From positions 1-63,777 of the forward strand of contig JAHLLB010000029.1 of assembly GCA_020444425.1 (NCBI GenBank): a DNA stretch of 63,777 nt. Direction: 5' to 3'. The notes under the pieces were generated by a model that was given only the letters and a program-made list of their open reading frames with translations, did not search any database and was not told the DNA's origin. This DNA comes from a bacterium (GTDB lineage: Bacteria > Electryoneota > Electryoneia > Electryoneales > Electryoneaceae). The translations under genes were made by a program, and so were the position numbers. This document shows, in pieces, positions 7,701 through 18,163 of this stretch (position 1 is its first letter; each line of letters opens with the position of its first letter).

Positions 7701-8276
7701 TCAATGCCCACCGGTGGCGGAGGGTTCGCCGGTGTGGTCGCCCGTTGCGGCGGAGCCTCCCTCAGTGGACGTGGTCGTGTCATCAGTAGCGTTACCGGTC
7801 GCGGAACCTTGATCGTCCACCGCGGCTTCGCCTTCGCCGGTAGCGGCAGCGTCGTCCATGTGTCCGGCGGTTCCGGCCTCCTCGCTGTGTTCGCCGTGCG
7901 AGTTGGCCTTCAACGGGGCGCCGTCCTCGTTGTAAATCACGGCGCGTTGGTTGATCGGACTGTTAACGTCCTCGTAGATCCGGCCACGGGTCTCGGTGTC
8001 GAACATGGTGAAGACGATAAAGGTCGCGAGAAAGACCAGCGAGCCGACGAAGAACGACGCGTATAGCTTGTTGTCGTACTTGAGGTGCATGAAGAAAAGC
8101 GCGACCAGCGACGCTTTCAAGGCGGCGACCGCCATGGCGACGATGATGTTCATGCTGCCGAAGTCGTACTGGGCCACCGCCACGGTGATGATGGTGAGGA
8201 CGAACAACGCGCCCGCAACGCCGTAGTAAATACTCAGCGGCAGGATGTGGTGTTTATGATCGTGTCCGGAACTCAT
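7701..8276 (-). CDS. ctaF: Cytochrome c oxidase subunit IV with long acidic tail
   Basis: The first 100 or so residues form the small prokaryotic COX4 unit: a His-rich N-terminus (GHDHKHHILP), three predicted helices, and the ALKASLVALFFMHLKYD block that identifies the family. Typical relatives are near 100 residues. This one is 191 because of a C-terminal extension of about 75 residues rich in Gly, Ala, Thr, Asp, Glu and His (for example TGEGEAAVDDQGSATGNA), which is low complexity and probably disordered. It lies between ctaE and ctaA in the operon; the tail has no assigned function. Confidence 0.88.
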   Translation of the reverse strand: MSSGHDHKHHILPLSIYYGVAGALFVLTIITVAVAQYDFGSMNIIVAMAVAALKASLVALFFMHLKYDNKLYASFFVGSLVFLATFIVFTMFDTETRGRIYEDVNSPINQRAVIYNEDGAPLKANSHGEHSEEAGTAGHMDDAAATGEGEAAVDDQGSATGNATDDTTTSTEGGSAATGDHTGEPSATGGH

Positions 8277-8485
8277 GGGCTCGTCTCTTGTCTTTCGTCT
8301 CTCGGGACGGTTGACGGTAATGCCTGGGCTCGATGATCCCTGCTGGCGGAGCCATCAGGGGCACGTACTGTATCTCACCTGTCTGGGTGAGGATGATCCC
8401 GACGAGCTCTTTTGCCGTCGGGGCATACGCGATGTTGTACTTCGCGACTCAATACTTCACGACTTTGTACTTGCCGACTTCTGTT
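8277..8485. repeat. Family C and family E hairpins between ctaE and ctaF
   Basis: A family C hairpin at 8338-8360 with a GATGAT tag is followed by a family E hairpin at about 8398-8423, where the seventh stem pair is G-C (CCCGACG..CGTCGGG) instead of the C-G pair of the copy near 1225. After it come CGACTCAATACTTCACGACT-like short words. Confidence 0.75.
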
Positions 8486-9166
8486 CTACGCGATCAGGTA
8501 CAGCAACGGGAACAGGAAAATCCAGATCAGGTCGACGAGGTGCCAGTACAGGCCGCTGACCTCGACCGGGTTGTAGTATTGCGAATGAAAATGGCCCTTG
8601 GCGGTTCGTACGATCAGCCACACGATCACGCCCATTCCGATCAGCACGTGGAGACCGTGCAAGCCGGTCATCATGAAGTAGATGCTGAAGAACACGTGCG
8701 GGTTGACGGTTTCTTCCAGGCCGGTATAGGTGTAATACTTGCCGGGCAGCTGGCCGAGGTGGAACTTGTGCGCGTATTCGAAATATTTGACCACCATGAA
8801 GGTGCCGGCGAGCACAAAGGTCGCGATCAGGTTGTATAAGGCGACTTTCACCTTGTCCACCTGCAGGTAGCGGATGGAGAGTGCGAAGGTCAGCGAGCTG
8901 GTGATGAGCACGAAGGTGTTGAGCATACCGAGGCGCCAGTCCAGCACCTTGTGGGCGTCGTGGAATGTTTCCGGATGCCACGTATGGTAGATCGCGTACG
9001 CCGCGAACAGCCCTCCGAAGAAGAGGACCTCGGTCACGAGGAACACCCACATGCCAAACTTGGAAGACTCCCGTTGCTGTGTCGCATCGTGGAAATGATG
9101 CTGCACGTAGTCCGGGTGGCTGTGTGCGTGTTCCGTCGTGGCGGCTGGTGCAACGCTGTCGGCCAT
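8486..9166 (-). CDS. ctaE: Cytochrome c oxidase subunit III
   Basis: A 226-residue membrane subunit of the caa3 oxidase. It shows the subunit III signatures FGMWVFLVTEVLFFGGLFAA, FFSIYFMMTGLHGLHVLIGM and VSGLYWHLVDLIWIFLFPLL, about five helices, and a His-rich N-terminus (TTEHAHSHPDYVQHHFHD) that is longer than usual. AAGGA lies upstream of the ATG. It is the third structural gene of the operon, after ctaC and ctaD. Confidence 0.94.
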   Translation of the reverse strand: MADSVAPAATTEHAHSHPDYVQHHFHDATQQRESSKFGMWVFLVTEVLFFGGLFAAYAIYHTWHPETFHDAHKVLDWRLGMLNTFVLITSSLTFALSIRYLQVDKVKVALYNLIATFVLAGTFMVVKYFEYAHKFHLGQLPGKYYTYTGLEETVNPHVFFSIYFMMTGLHGLHVLIGMGVIVWLIVRTAKGHFHSQYYNPVEVSGLYWHLVDLIWIFLFPLLYLIA

Positions 9167-9377
9167 CGACTGTTCCTTTATGATGGTCGTGACGTGGGAA
9201 AAAACGTCTCTCGTCCCTGGTCTCTTGTCTCTCGCAGCTATAGCGGGCTGCGGTGTCCACGAGGTTGAGGTCGTGGATGGTCAACTCTTCATCATCCCGA
9301 CGAGCCTTCTGCCGTCGGGGCATACACAGTCCTGAGTCTTCAGTCCTCAGTCCGCAGTCCTCAGTCCTCAGTCCGGC
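9167..9377. repeat. Family E hairpin and CAGTCCT heptamer-type repeats between ctaD and ctaE
   Basis: A family E copy lies at about 9296-9321 with tag CATCATCCCGAC and right arm GCCGTCGGGGCAT. It is followed at about 9327-9376 by repeated words of the CAGTCCTCAGTCC type, related to the heptamer repeats near 17007, 26839, 50786 and 52496. Confidence 0.7.
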
Positions 9378-11097
<1,720 letters not shown>

Positions 11098-11105
<8 letters not shown>

Positions 11106-12057
11106 CGCCACCTCCAACCTCCTTGATGTATGCAACGAGCGCGTCGATTTCCTTGTCGCTCAACAGGCCCTGATATGTCGGCATCACCGGCTGGTAGCCG
11201 GCGACGATCTTCGCTTTCGGATTGAGGATCGATTCGCGGACGTAGTTTTCGTCCACGGTAACGCTGCTGCCATCGGTCATCGGCTGGTTGTGTCCCCAGA
11301 TGCCCTGCCACGTGGGGCCGTTGCCGGGGGAACCGTCCACGCTGTGACAGGTGACGCAGGCCTTGCTGGTGTAGAGACGTTCGCCGTACTCGGCCATGCT
11401 CATGCCTTCGCCGGAGAACATCGCCTCTTCTTCCCACGCCTTGTAGTCGCTGTCGCTGAGCACGCGTACGGTTCCGATCATTTCGGAGTGTTTGGTGCCG
11501 CAGTATTCAGCGCAGAACAGGTGGTACTCGCCGACCTGGGTCGCTTCGAACCAGGTGACGCTGTAGCGGTTCGGCAGCACGTCTTTCTTGACGCGGAAGC
11601 TGGGGACGAAGAAGCTGTGGATGACGTCCTGCGACGACATCAGCAGCTTGACCGGAGTGTCCACCGGCACGACGAGTTCATTGACTGTCGCGGTGCCTTC
11701 AGGATAGGTGAAGGACCAGAACCATTTCTGGCCAGTCACCTTGACTTCCATTGCGTTACCGGGCACGACCGCCATTTTCATGTAGGTTCGGAAGCCCCAG
11801 AAGAAGATGACCAGCACAAGCAGGGTGGGGACGACGATCCACGTCGCCTCCAGCCACGAGTTGTGCGCGGGGCCGGTGTCCAGCCTGCCGACATCGCCCT
11901 TCTTCCGCCGCCACTTGGTGATAAACAGGATCGTACCGGCGACGATCAGGACGAAGAAGAAGGTCGACATCCAGACGAGAAACATGAAGAGACCGTCGAC
12001 CTCGTTTGCGATGGTCGAGGCCGAGGATGGCAGCCAGAATGTAGCCGTGGTGTCCAT
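11098..12057 (-). CDS. ctaC: caa3-type cytochrome c oxidase subunit II with fused cytochrome c
   Basis: Accepts electrons from the cytochrome chain and passes them to subunit I. Of 319 residues, two helices (about 22-47 and 71-92) precede the periplasmic cupredoxin domain with the CuA ligands His147 and [12 protein letters not shown] (Cys182, Glu184, Cys186, His190, Met193). A C-terminal cytochrome c domain follows, with CVTCH at 234-238 and a likely axial Met292 in VMPTYQG. The fusion defines a caa3 oxidase. AAGGA precedes the ATG. The last codons contain the ribosome-binding site of ctaD, so the two are probably translationally coupled. Confidence 0.96.
11111..11115 (-). promoter_or_regulatory. 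Ribosome-binding site of ctaD inside the end of ctaC
   Basis: GGAGG on the minus strand, five bases before the GTG at 11105. It encodes part of the terminal Gly run of CtaC, so termination of ctaC and initiation of ctaD occur within a dozen bases. It decides the ctaD start. Confidence 0.65.
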
Positions 12058-12554
12058 GCACGTTCCTTATGCGTCACATGCGGACGGGTTTTGTTGGACC
12101 CTCGTCCGCGTGGCGAAGATGGACCGATTTAGCTTCGCCGGTCAGCCCGGGGTGATGGCGTTTGATCCGGACGGATCGTGTGCGTAACGCCGGGCGAAAC
12201 TTAGGTTGTCCGAACTCTACAAAAAACAGTTTCCGGCAGTCGTCCCGCCTCCGAGGGGTGGGGGTGGACCGGTCGTCGGTAAACGATTGTCTGTAAACGG
12301 TTGCCGGTTACCGGTAGCCGGTACTTGGCACTCGGTTACCGGTGATCGGGTACTGATACCCGATTGCCCCAGACATTCATGTCTGGGATCATCCGACTGT
12401 TTACGTGCCCCTGATGGCTCCGCCAGCAGGGATTATCGCAAGTCGAGCATGCGCGTCCGCGTCCGCAAGCGGACACGGGTACATCGATTCTACCGTGATT
12501 GCAGAGCATCGCGTCCGCGTCCGCAAGCGGACACGGGTACATCGAGTAAGACGA
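12058..12554. repeat. Repeat cluster between SCO and ctaC: families B, C, H and degenerate TACCGG words
   Basis: About 12270-12360 holds degenerate words such as GGTTACCGGTAGCCGGTAC, inverted relative to 290-390. A family B palindrome in reverse orientation lies at 12368-12387 and a reversed family C hairpin at 12409-12431. Two family H units (GTCCGC-AA-GCGGAC core) lie at about 12453-12485 and 12513-12545, spaced about 60 bp. No gene is seen in the 497 bp. Confidence 0.75.
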
Positions 12555-13472
12555 TCATGCCGAGACGTTCTTGCGGCGGCCTTTGTCTTTCAACCAGAGC
12601 ATGCTGAGGGCGAAGCCGAAGATGACCAGCGTCACCGCGCCGCCGAGTTTCATCACCTGTCCGGCGACGACGACATATCCCTCGGCGTCCGGATCGTAGT
12701 GCATGCAATACAGCAGCACACGGTCAATCGTGGTACCGATTTCGCCGTTGGATGCTTCCACGATTCCGAGCCGGAAGTCGCGTTTCTTGTATTCGATCCC
12801 GTACAGGTAGCGGGCGATCTTGCCTTCCGGTGACAGGATCTGCACGACAGCCGGGTGCATGAATTCCTTGCGCTTGCTGTCGTAGTAGTATTTGAACCCG
12901 ACCTGGCTGGTCAACGAATCCAGCGTCGCCTGTTCGGCGGTGTAGAAGGTCCACGGCTGCCCGACTTTCGTGTCGGGAAGCTCACCGTTGAAGCGTTCTT
13001 CCGACGCCCGGCTGCGTTGCGGCAGCTCGTGCGGATCGACGCTGACGGTGAGGATTCGGTAGTCCTCGCCGGGGACGAGATCGCTGGCGCGGGTGATGCT
13101 GCTGACACCGTTCAGCACCAGGCTGCACAACATCGGGCAGTCGCTGTAGTGAAAGACCAGCACGATCGGCAGGTCGCCCTCGAACTCGCTGCCGAGCGTG
13201 ACGGTGTCGCCGTCACTGTTGACCACAGGCAGGGTGAGGTCAATGGTGTCGCCGAGGTGTTCGACGACGTCGATCTTCTCCTGGAACGCCGGTTTTTCCT
13301 GCAGCACCTGGCCCCGAGCCGCGGCGAACGCCATCAGCACGAAGAAAAGTACCAGGATCAGCTGGATAAGGGGAATGCCGCCCAGCGTCGGGCCGCATCC
13401 GCCGACGTTACAGCTTTGGCCATTGGGTTCATCCGGCGTGACATGGTGATCGTTGTTTTCTTGCTTTTCCAT
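12555..13472 (-). CDS. SCO-family protein with extra C-terminal membrane anchor
   Basis: A 305-residue thioredoxin-fold protein. It has an N-terminal helix (about 33-52) preceded by a Cys-containing segment (SCNVGGCGP), the SCO motif CPMLC (Cys112, Cys116) after VFHYSD, the late His206 in FMHPAVVQ, and a second helix near 275-295. It probably acts in copper delivery or redox maintenance of the oxidase on the outer membrane face of the cytoplasmic membrane. It differs clearly from the shorter SCO at 5703, so the operon carries two distinct types. It starts three bases after the preceding small gene. Confidence 0.9.
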   Translation of the reverse strand: MEKQENNDHHVTPDEPNGQSCNVGGCGPTLGGIPLIQLILVLFFVLMAFAAARGQVLQEKPAFQEKIDVVEHLGDTIDLTLPVVNSDGDTVTLGSEFEGDLPIVLVFHYSDCPMLCSLVLNGVSSITRASDLVPGEDYRILTVSVDPHELPQRSRASEERFNGELPDTKVGQPWTFYTAEQATLDSLTSQVGFKYYYDSKRKEFMHPAVVQILSPEGKIARYLYGIEYKKRDFRLGIVEASNGEIGTTIDRVLLYCMHYDPDAEGYVVVAGQVMKLGGAVTLVIFGFALSMLWLKDKGRRKNVSA

Positions 13473-13475
13473 GGA

Positions 13476-13847
13476 TTACTTCGACCGGCGCGCGTCCTGC
13501 ATGCGCTCCTGGTACGCCTCTTCTACCATCAATTCCATCGCGCGGTCAATCGGAATCCGCACGATGCCCTGTGTCGAATCGACCCACTCGTAGGTGTTCA
13601 GGTTCCGGGTTGAGCGGGCGCGAATTTCGGCGAGCTTCGGATCGACACGGGAGGAAACCTGCGCAGCAATCACCTCTTCGCTGGTGGCGATGAACAGCTC
13701 GTTCAGGAAGACGGTCACCACCGCAATAGCGAGGATCGACGCGATCAGTCCGATGAAGATCGCGCGTCCCCTGGTATCGCTGTGTTCATAGCCCTCACCG
13801 CCGGACGGTGGCGTGTGGGCCGATGGGTTCTGGGTTGCTTCACTCAT
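13476..13847 (-). CDS. Small membrane protein heading the oxidase operon
   Basis: A 123-residue protein with one helix (about 30-52) and a mostly charged outer part ending in EEAYQERMQDARRSK. The segment TQGIVRIPIDRAMELMVEE looks like a conserved block I associate with proteins encoded beside respiratory complexes, but I cannot assign a function. It is the first gene of the minus-strand run to DUF420 and abuts the SCO gene (three-base gap), which suggests a role in the assembly or structure of the oxidase or its electron donor. Confidence 0.75.
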   Translation of the reverse strand: MSEATQNPSAHTPPSGGEGYEHSDTRGRAIFIGLIASILAIAVVTVFLNELFIATSEEVIAAQVSSRVDPKLAEIRARSTRNLNTYEWVDSTQGIVRIPIDRAMELMVEEAYQERMQDARRSK

Positions 13848-14350
13848 TCAGGGAGCTCGCTGCTGTTGAATTTGTTGCGGGCAAAGTTAGGAACAGCAAA
13901 CTTTCGCGTCAAGTGCCAACGTACAAAGTTTTTTCACTGCGTGACCCCCGCAATCCAGCCCGGAAGCGGTTTGTAACTGCTTTCGGGGTCGTCTGTTACG
14001 TGGTTGGATGCGTGGAAATTGGAGCCGATGTGGAACTTAAGCATTCCTAACTCCCGGAGTCATGGGGTGGGTCTCCTGGGGACGAGAGGTGTGGAGAGTG
14101 TGCGGAGAGGAGGCTGGCTCTGGTCATTCTGAACGAAAAGAAGAAGATCCAGCTTTAGGAAAGATGACTCGCGGATGAACCGGTTGAAACGTGGGATCTT
14201 CCTCCGCCGCAGACGGACGCGGCGGAGGAATGACGCGTCTGGTTCATTTGCGGTAAAACCCCCGCACGGACTCGGCGGAGGAATGACGTGCTGGCAAAGT
14301 TGACCGCAGGAGGCCTGCGTTGCTGTGGTGGCCGCCATGTGTGATGGAAA
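13848..14350. repeat. Family J composite hairpin upstream of the oxidase operon
   Basis: About 14119-14240 holds TCATTCTGAACGAAAAGAAG then GATCCAGC, and on the other side GGGATCTTCCTCCGCCG with a perfect inner hairpin (CCTCCGCCG / CGGCGGAGG) before AATGACGCG. The outer parts are complementary. About 13850-14050 should contain the oxidase operon promoter; I see no clear motif. Confidence 0.6.
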
Positions 14351-15424
14351 TCAGGCAATCAGGGTTTCGAGCTGGGTGGCGCGGTGGGTCCAGGTGTGTT
14401 CGTTGAGCATGCGAGCGCGGGCGGCGTCCCCGATGGCGGCGGAGTCATCGCGGGAGAGCGTGGCCAGTTTGTTCGCGAGTTCCTGGCCATTGGATGCGGT
14501 GATGCACTCGCTGCCAGGGGTGAGGAACTGTTCGATGCCGGGCGAGGGTTGGGTGACGATGCAGCCTCCGCAACCGGCGATGATGAACAGGTGTGGCGTG
14601 GGGAAATAGCCACCATTATGCAGTTCCGGCCGGCAGAGGCAGAGGGTGGCGGATGGTGTGCCGAAAAACGCGTTGAGGTCGGTGTCGGCGACGGGCCCGT
14701 GGTAGTGGACATTGGGCAGCGGTGGGCATTCCTGCTCCCAGCCGTGTCCGCCGAGCACGAACCGTTTGTGGTCAATCGCCTTCGCCGGGCCGAAGAAGAA
14801 TTCCTGTACGCTGTCGCGGACGGTTTTGTTCAGGTCTCCGTTGTACGCGAGTTGGCACTGGAAACGATCGTCCGGCAGAACGGGACGGTACCGGGTCGGG
14901 TCGAGTGCGTGGTAGATGGTTTCGGCGCGTTGGGCACCGAGTTCGAGGTAAGCGTCATTGATCGCCGGACCGCCGCCGTAGGTGAGGATAGCGTCATATT
15001 CGGGGATCAGCGCCTTGAACAGGTCATGCGGGCTGTTGTGAATGCTGTGCAGCGTGGCGGGCGGATCGACGTCCCAGAACAGGACCTTGGTGCCGTCCTG
15101 CTGGAATTCGAGCAGCTCTTCCTCGAGGAAGACATCGAAGACACCGACTGCGCTGACCTTGATGACAACGTCCACGCCGCGTGCCTGGGTGAGCACCTTG
15201 CGGACGCTGTTGAGGGTGGCGGGGTAGATGATCGAACGGGCGTACTCGGGGTCGTCGATGTCACGATTCTTCTGGCGTTCGAAGGCGACGGGTTCGTAAA
15301 AACGGACACGGTGGCCATGTTCATGCAACGCACGGATGACGCCCCGGAAGTAGCGTGTCGCGCGATTCCAGTAGGTGGATACGAGACTGGAACCGAAGAA
15401 TGCGATGTCGAGACCGTTGTTCAT
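14351..15424 (-). CDS. CgeB-like glycosyltransferase
   Basis: A 357-residue cytoplasmic protein with a GT-B-like layout. The N-terminal part (LDIAFFGSSLVSTYWNRATR, then a region with KVLFWDVDPPATLH) resembles DUF3880/CgeB-type proteins. The C-terminal part has GGYFPTPHLFIIAGCGGCIV and SPGIEQFLTPGSE, matching the nucleotide-sugar-binding end of CgeB-type transferases. The sugar and acceptor are unknown. It stands alone between two repeat-filled gaps. Confidence 0.8.
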   Translation of the reverse strand: MNNGLDIAFFGSSLVSTYWNRATRYFRGVIRALHEHGHRVRFYEPVAFERQKNRDIDDPEYARSIIYPATLNSVRKVLTQARGVDVVIKVSAVGVFDVFLEEELLEFQQDGTKVLFWDVDPPATLHSIHNSPHDLFKALIPEYDAILTYGGGPAINDAYLELGAQRAETIYHALDPTRYRPVLPDDRFQCQLAYNGDLNKTVRDSVQEFFFGPAKAIDHKRFVLGGHGWEQECPPLPNVHYHGPVADTDLNAFFGTPSATLCLCRPELHNGGYFPTPHLFIIAGCGGCIVTQPSPGIEQFLTPGSECITASNGQELANKLATLSRDDSAAIGDAARARMLNEHTWTHRATQLETLIA

Positions 15425-15814
15425 GATCGCGGCGAGGGCGGCGGAATCATCAGCCGGAACGCCTTGTTCCTCTCTCAGATCATCGTGTGAATACAGGGGT
15501 TGGCACGCCGGTCAGGGTGCTGGTGACAATATGCGGATTGCGGGGTGGGGGCGTTGGCGGATGATCCCTGCTGGCGGAGCCATCAGGGGCACGTACTCAG
15601 GGCTTGGGAAGAAAAGACCTGTGTTTGCTGGAAGGGCGGATGATCCCTGCTGGCGGAGCCATCAGGGGCACATGAGAGGGGGACATGGTGGGGGAATGAG
15701 CTGCGGTAGCAGAGCTCACGCGGGCATCGTGAGTTGGTCCTGCGGATGAGCCCAGACATGAATGTCTGGGGCATGACAGGAATGTCAGGGGCATGACAGT
15801 TGGATATCAGTGAA
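15425..15814. repeat. Repeat cluster: two family C, one CGCGGGCAT hairpin and one family B
   Basis: Family C copies with GATGAT tags lie at 15566-15588 and 15645-15667. A GAGCTG..GAGCTCACGCGGGCATC hairpin lies near 15700-15730. A family B palindrome lies at 15751-15770 with tag GATGAG, followed by a mini-hairpin GACAGGAATGTC. No gene is seen. Confidence 0.8.
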
Positions 15815-16450
15815 TCAGACGCCGACGAAAAGGCGGAGGAAGAAGCCGACGGGTGCGTTAATCAGGGCGCCGATGATGGACACCTTGGTCAGCATGCCGA
15901 TCAGCACGACGGCGAGCAGCGCGAATCCGGCGACACGGGTGAACATCTGGTACTGGCGCTCGTATTTGGCGGGGAAGAAGAGGTGGACAAGGCGGCTGCC
16001 GTCCAGGGGCGGCACCGGCAGCAGGTTGAACACCGCGAGGACGACGTTAATTACGACGCCGTACAGCAGGATCTGGTAAATCACAGCTCCGCTGCCGCTG
16101 AGCGCGGTGGGGTCGGGCATGGCACGCAATCCGAAGCCGAATGCGGCGGCGATGAGGAAGTTGGTTGCCGGACCGACGAGGGCGACGAACAGCATGTCGC
16201 GTTTCGGGCTGCGAAAATGGGCCGGGTTGACCGGGACCGGTTTCGCCCAGCCGAAGTGGATCAGGAAGATCATCAACGTGCCGAACAGGTCGAGGTGTTT
16301 CAGCGGGTTGAGGGTCAGCCGGCCGAGGCGTTTCGCGGTTGGATCGCCGAGCAGGAACGCAGCGAGGGCGTGCGCGGCTTCGTGGAGTGTCAACCCGAGC
16401 AATGCGCCGGGGATGATCATCAGGATACGTGTGAATTCCGGATCGGCCAT
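15815..16450 (-). CDS. Site-2 protease family protein (M50)
   Basis: A 211-residue intramembrane zinc protease with the catalytic HEAAH at residues 23-27 in the first helix and the second metal-site motif NLLPVPPLDGSR at 142-153. Four to six helices are predicted and no PDZ or CBS domain is present, so it belongs to the compact branch of the family. Compact M50 proteins cleave membrane-bound substrates, but the substrate here is unknown. It is flanked by repeat-rich gaps. Confidence 0.9.
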   Translation of the reverse strand: MADPEFTRILMIIPGALLGLTLHEAAHALAAFLLGDPTAKRLGRLTLNPLKHLDLFGTLMIFLIHFGWAKPVPVNPAHFRSPKRDMLFVALVGPATNFLIAAAFGFGLRAMPDPTALSGSGAVIYQILLYGVVINVVLAVFNLLPVPPLDGSRLVHLFFPAKYERQYQMFTRVAGFALLAVVLIGMLTKVSIIGALINAPVGFFLRLFVGV

Positions 16451-17117
16451 GGTGAAAGATACGTGTGAAGGGGACGTGAGCGCTGCTTGTCGGGTGTCTC
16501 ACGGTTGGGTGGGGTCCTGGTTCCCGGAGACGCAATTGAAGCAACAGAAGCCAAGGAGGCAACAGATGCAAAAGACGCAAGGGAGGCAACGGATGTAAAG
16601 GATGGTATGGCACGATTGTCGGTAGTTGGGGGAGCGTACTGTGCGTGGATTGTTGTGAACGAATCGAATCTGGCGGGTGTGACTCCTGTGGTCCCTTGAT
16701 TGTTCGTAGGGCCCCGGACTAAAGTCCGAGGGCGTGTTTGGTAATCGATGTGGCTGTGTTTGCTGGCAAACGCGGACGATCCGAATCATGATTCCAGACG
16801 ACGGCGGGAGAGTTCCTGGGTCGGATGATCCACGACATAAATGTCGTGGGCATGATCGAAACAAGTAACGTGACCGGTTTTCTGATGTGGTTGTGTTTGT
16901 TGGCAAACACGGACGATCCGAATCATGATTCCAGACGACGGCAGGAGAGTTCCTGGGTCGGATGATCCACGACATAAATGTCGTGGGCATGTCAGTTATT
17001 TACCTTCAGGACTCAGGACTCAGGACTCAGGACTCAGGACTCAGGACTCAGGACTCAGGACTCAGCGTTCGAGAGACGAACGGCCAAAGACGAGTATCTT
17101 TTGCACAGGACCAAACG
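16451..17117. repeat. Duplicated hairpin block and heptamer microsatellite upstream of prmA
   Basis: A hairpin CGGAC-TAAA-GTCCG lies near 16715-16731. Two copies of a block of about 106 bp (16747-16852, 16884-16990) each hold a GTTTG-type hairpin, a unique linker and a family A palindrome (16830-16849, 16967-16986). Then come eight copies of the heptamer CAGGACT (17007-17062), ending 55 bp before the prmA start. No gene is seen in the 667 bp. Confidence 0.85.
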
Positions 17118-18008
17118 ATGAGCGTGGACGGAACGGCGTTACCGACATGGCTGGTGGTGGATGTGCCGGGTGGCGAGCTGGCGGTGGAAGTGCTGGGCGG
17201 AACGTTGATGGAGCTCGGTGCGAAGGGGATGACGCCGGTCGGGGACCGTCTGGTAGCGGCGTGGTCCGGCAAGGTGACGCAAGGACCGTTGCTGGCGGAA
17301 ATCCGTCGTGTGGTGGCCTCGCTGGCGGAGGATGGGTTGTTGCCGGATGACCGTGTCGAGGCGAAGCTGGTCGAGGACGAGGATTGGGTTGGCCGGTGGC
17401 GACGGTCGTTGGGGCCGATCCGTGCCGGGGAGCGGTTCCTCATCATCCCGCCGGGAGTGGAGGCGGACCCAGACCCGGGCGACCGTGTGCTGGCGATTGA
17501 ACCGCGGATGGCGTTCGGCACTGGCGAGCACGCAACGACGCGGCTGGCGTTGGCGGGGCTGGAAACGTTGCCGGTGGCTGGAGCGCGAGCGTTGGACCTG
17601 GGCTGCGGCAACGGGATTTTGAGCATCGCGGCGGCGCTGTTGGGGGCCAAGGAAATCGTCGCGGTGGACTTCGAGGAGGAGTCGGTCGAGGAAACGGCGG
17701 AGAACGCTGAGCGGCACGGGGTCGGGGATAACGTTCGGGTAGAGCGCGCGGATGTGCTGGAGTGGACGCCTCCCGAGCCGCCGTATGACCTGTTGATCGC
17801 GAACATTTACATCACGCCGATCCTGGCCGGGCTGGACCGTTGGCTGAGCTGGGTGAAGCCCGGTGGATTTACGGTGTTTACCGGGGTCAAGCAGGGAGCG
17901 GAAGAAGCGGAACTGCTGGCTGCGCTGGACCGGATGAAGATGAAGGTGCTCCGCTCGGAGGCGCTCGACACGTGGTTTTGTGCGGTTTGTGAGCTGGCTG
18001 GCGCTTGA
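17118..18008 (+). CDS. prmA: Ribosomal protein L11 methyltransferase
   Basis: SAM-dependent methyltransferase that methylates ribosomal protein L11. The 296-residue protein has a poorly conserved substrate-recognition N-terminus, then PrmA signatures: MAFGTGEHATTRLAL near 131, the SAM-binding DLGCGNGILSIAAALLGA near 159, and YDLLIANIYITPILAGL where the family usually has NILA. The start at 17118 is chosen because AGGA lies upstream; a longer frame runs through the family A palindrome and heptamer repeats and is not credible. Confidence 0.9.
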   Translation: MSVDGTALPTWLVVDVPGGELAVEVLGGTLMELGAKGMTPVGDRLVAAWSGKVTQGPLLAEIRRVVASLAEDGLLPDDRVEAKLVEDEDWVGRWRRSLGPIRAGERFLIIPPGVEADPDPGDRVLAIEPRMAFGTGEHATTRLALAGLETLPVAGARALDLGCGNGILSIAAALLGAKEIVAVDFEEESVEETAENAERHGVGDNVRVERADVLEWTPPEPPYDLLIANIYITPILAGLDRWLSWVKPGGFTVFTGVKQGAEEAELLAALDRMKMKVLRSEALDTWFCAVCELAGA

Positions 18009-18163
18009 CCTCGGGACGTTGTTGCAGTTATACTCAGGGACGATGTATGGCTCCCATGTAAACGTGTGAGGATTGCCTCCCGTACTTTGCCTACCGATGT
18101 TGACCTTCCGCCCGGGTTCGGGCGAACGATCGTAGTACGAACATGTATGGTGGAGACTCTCAG

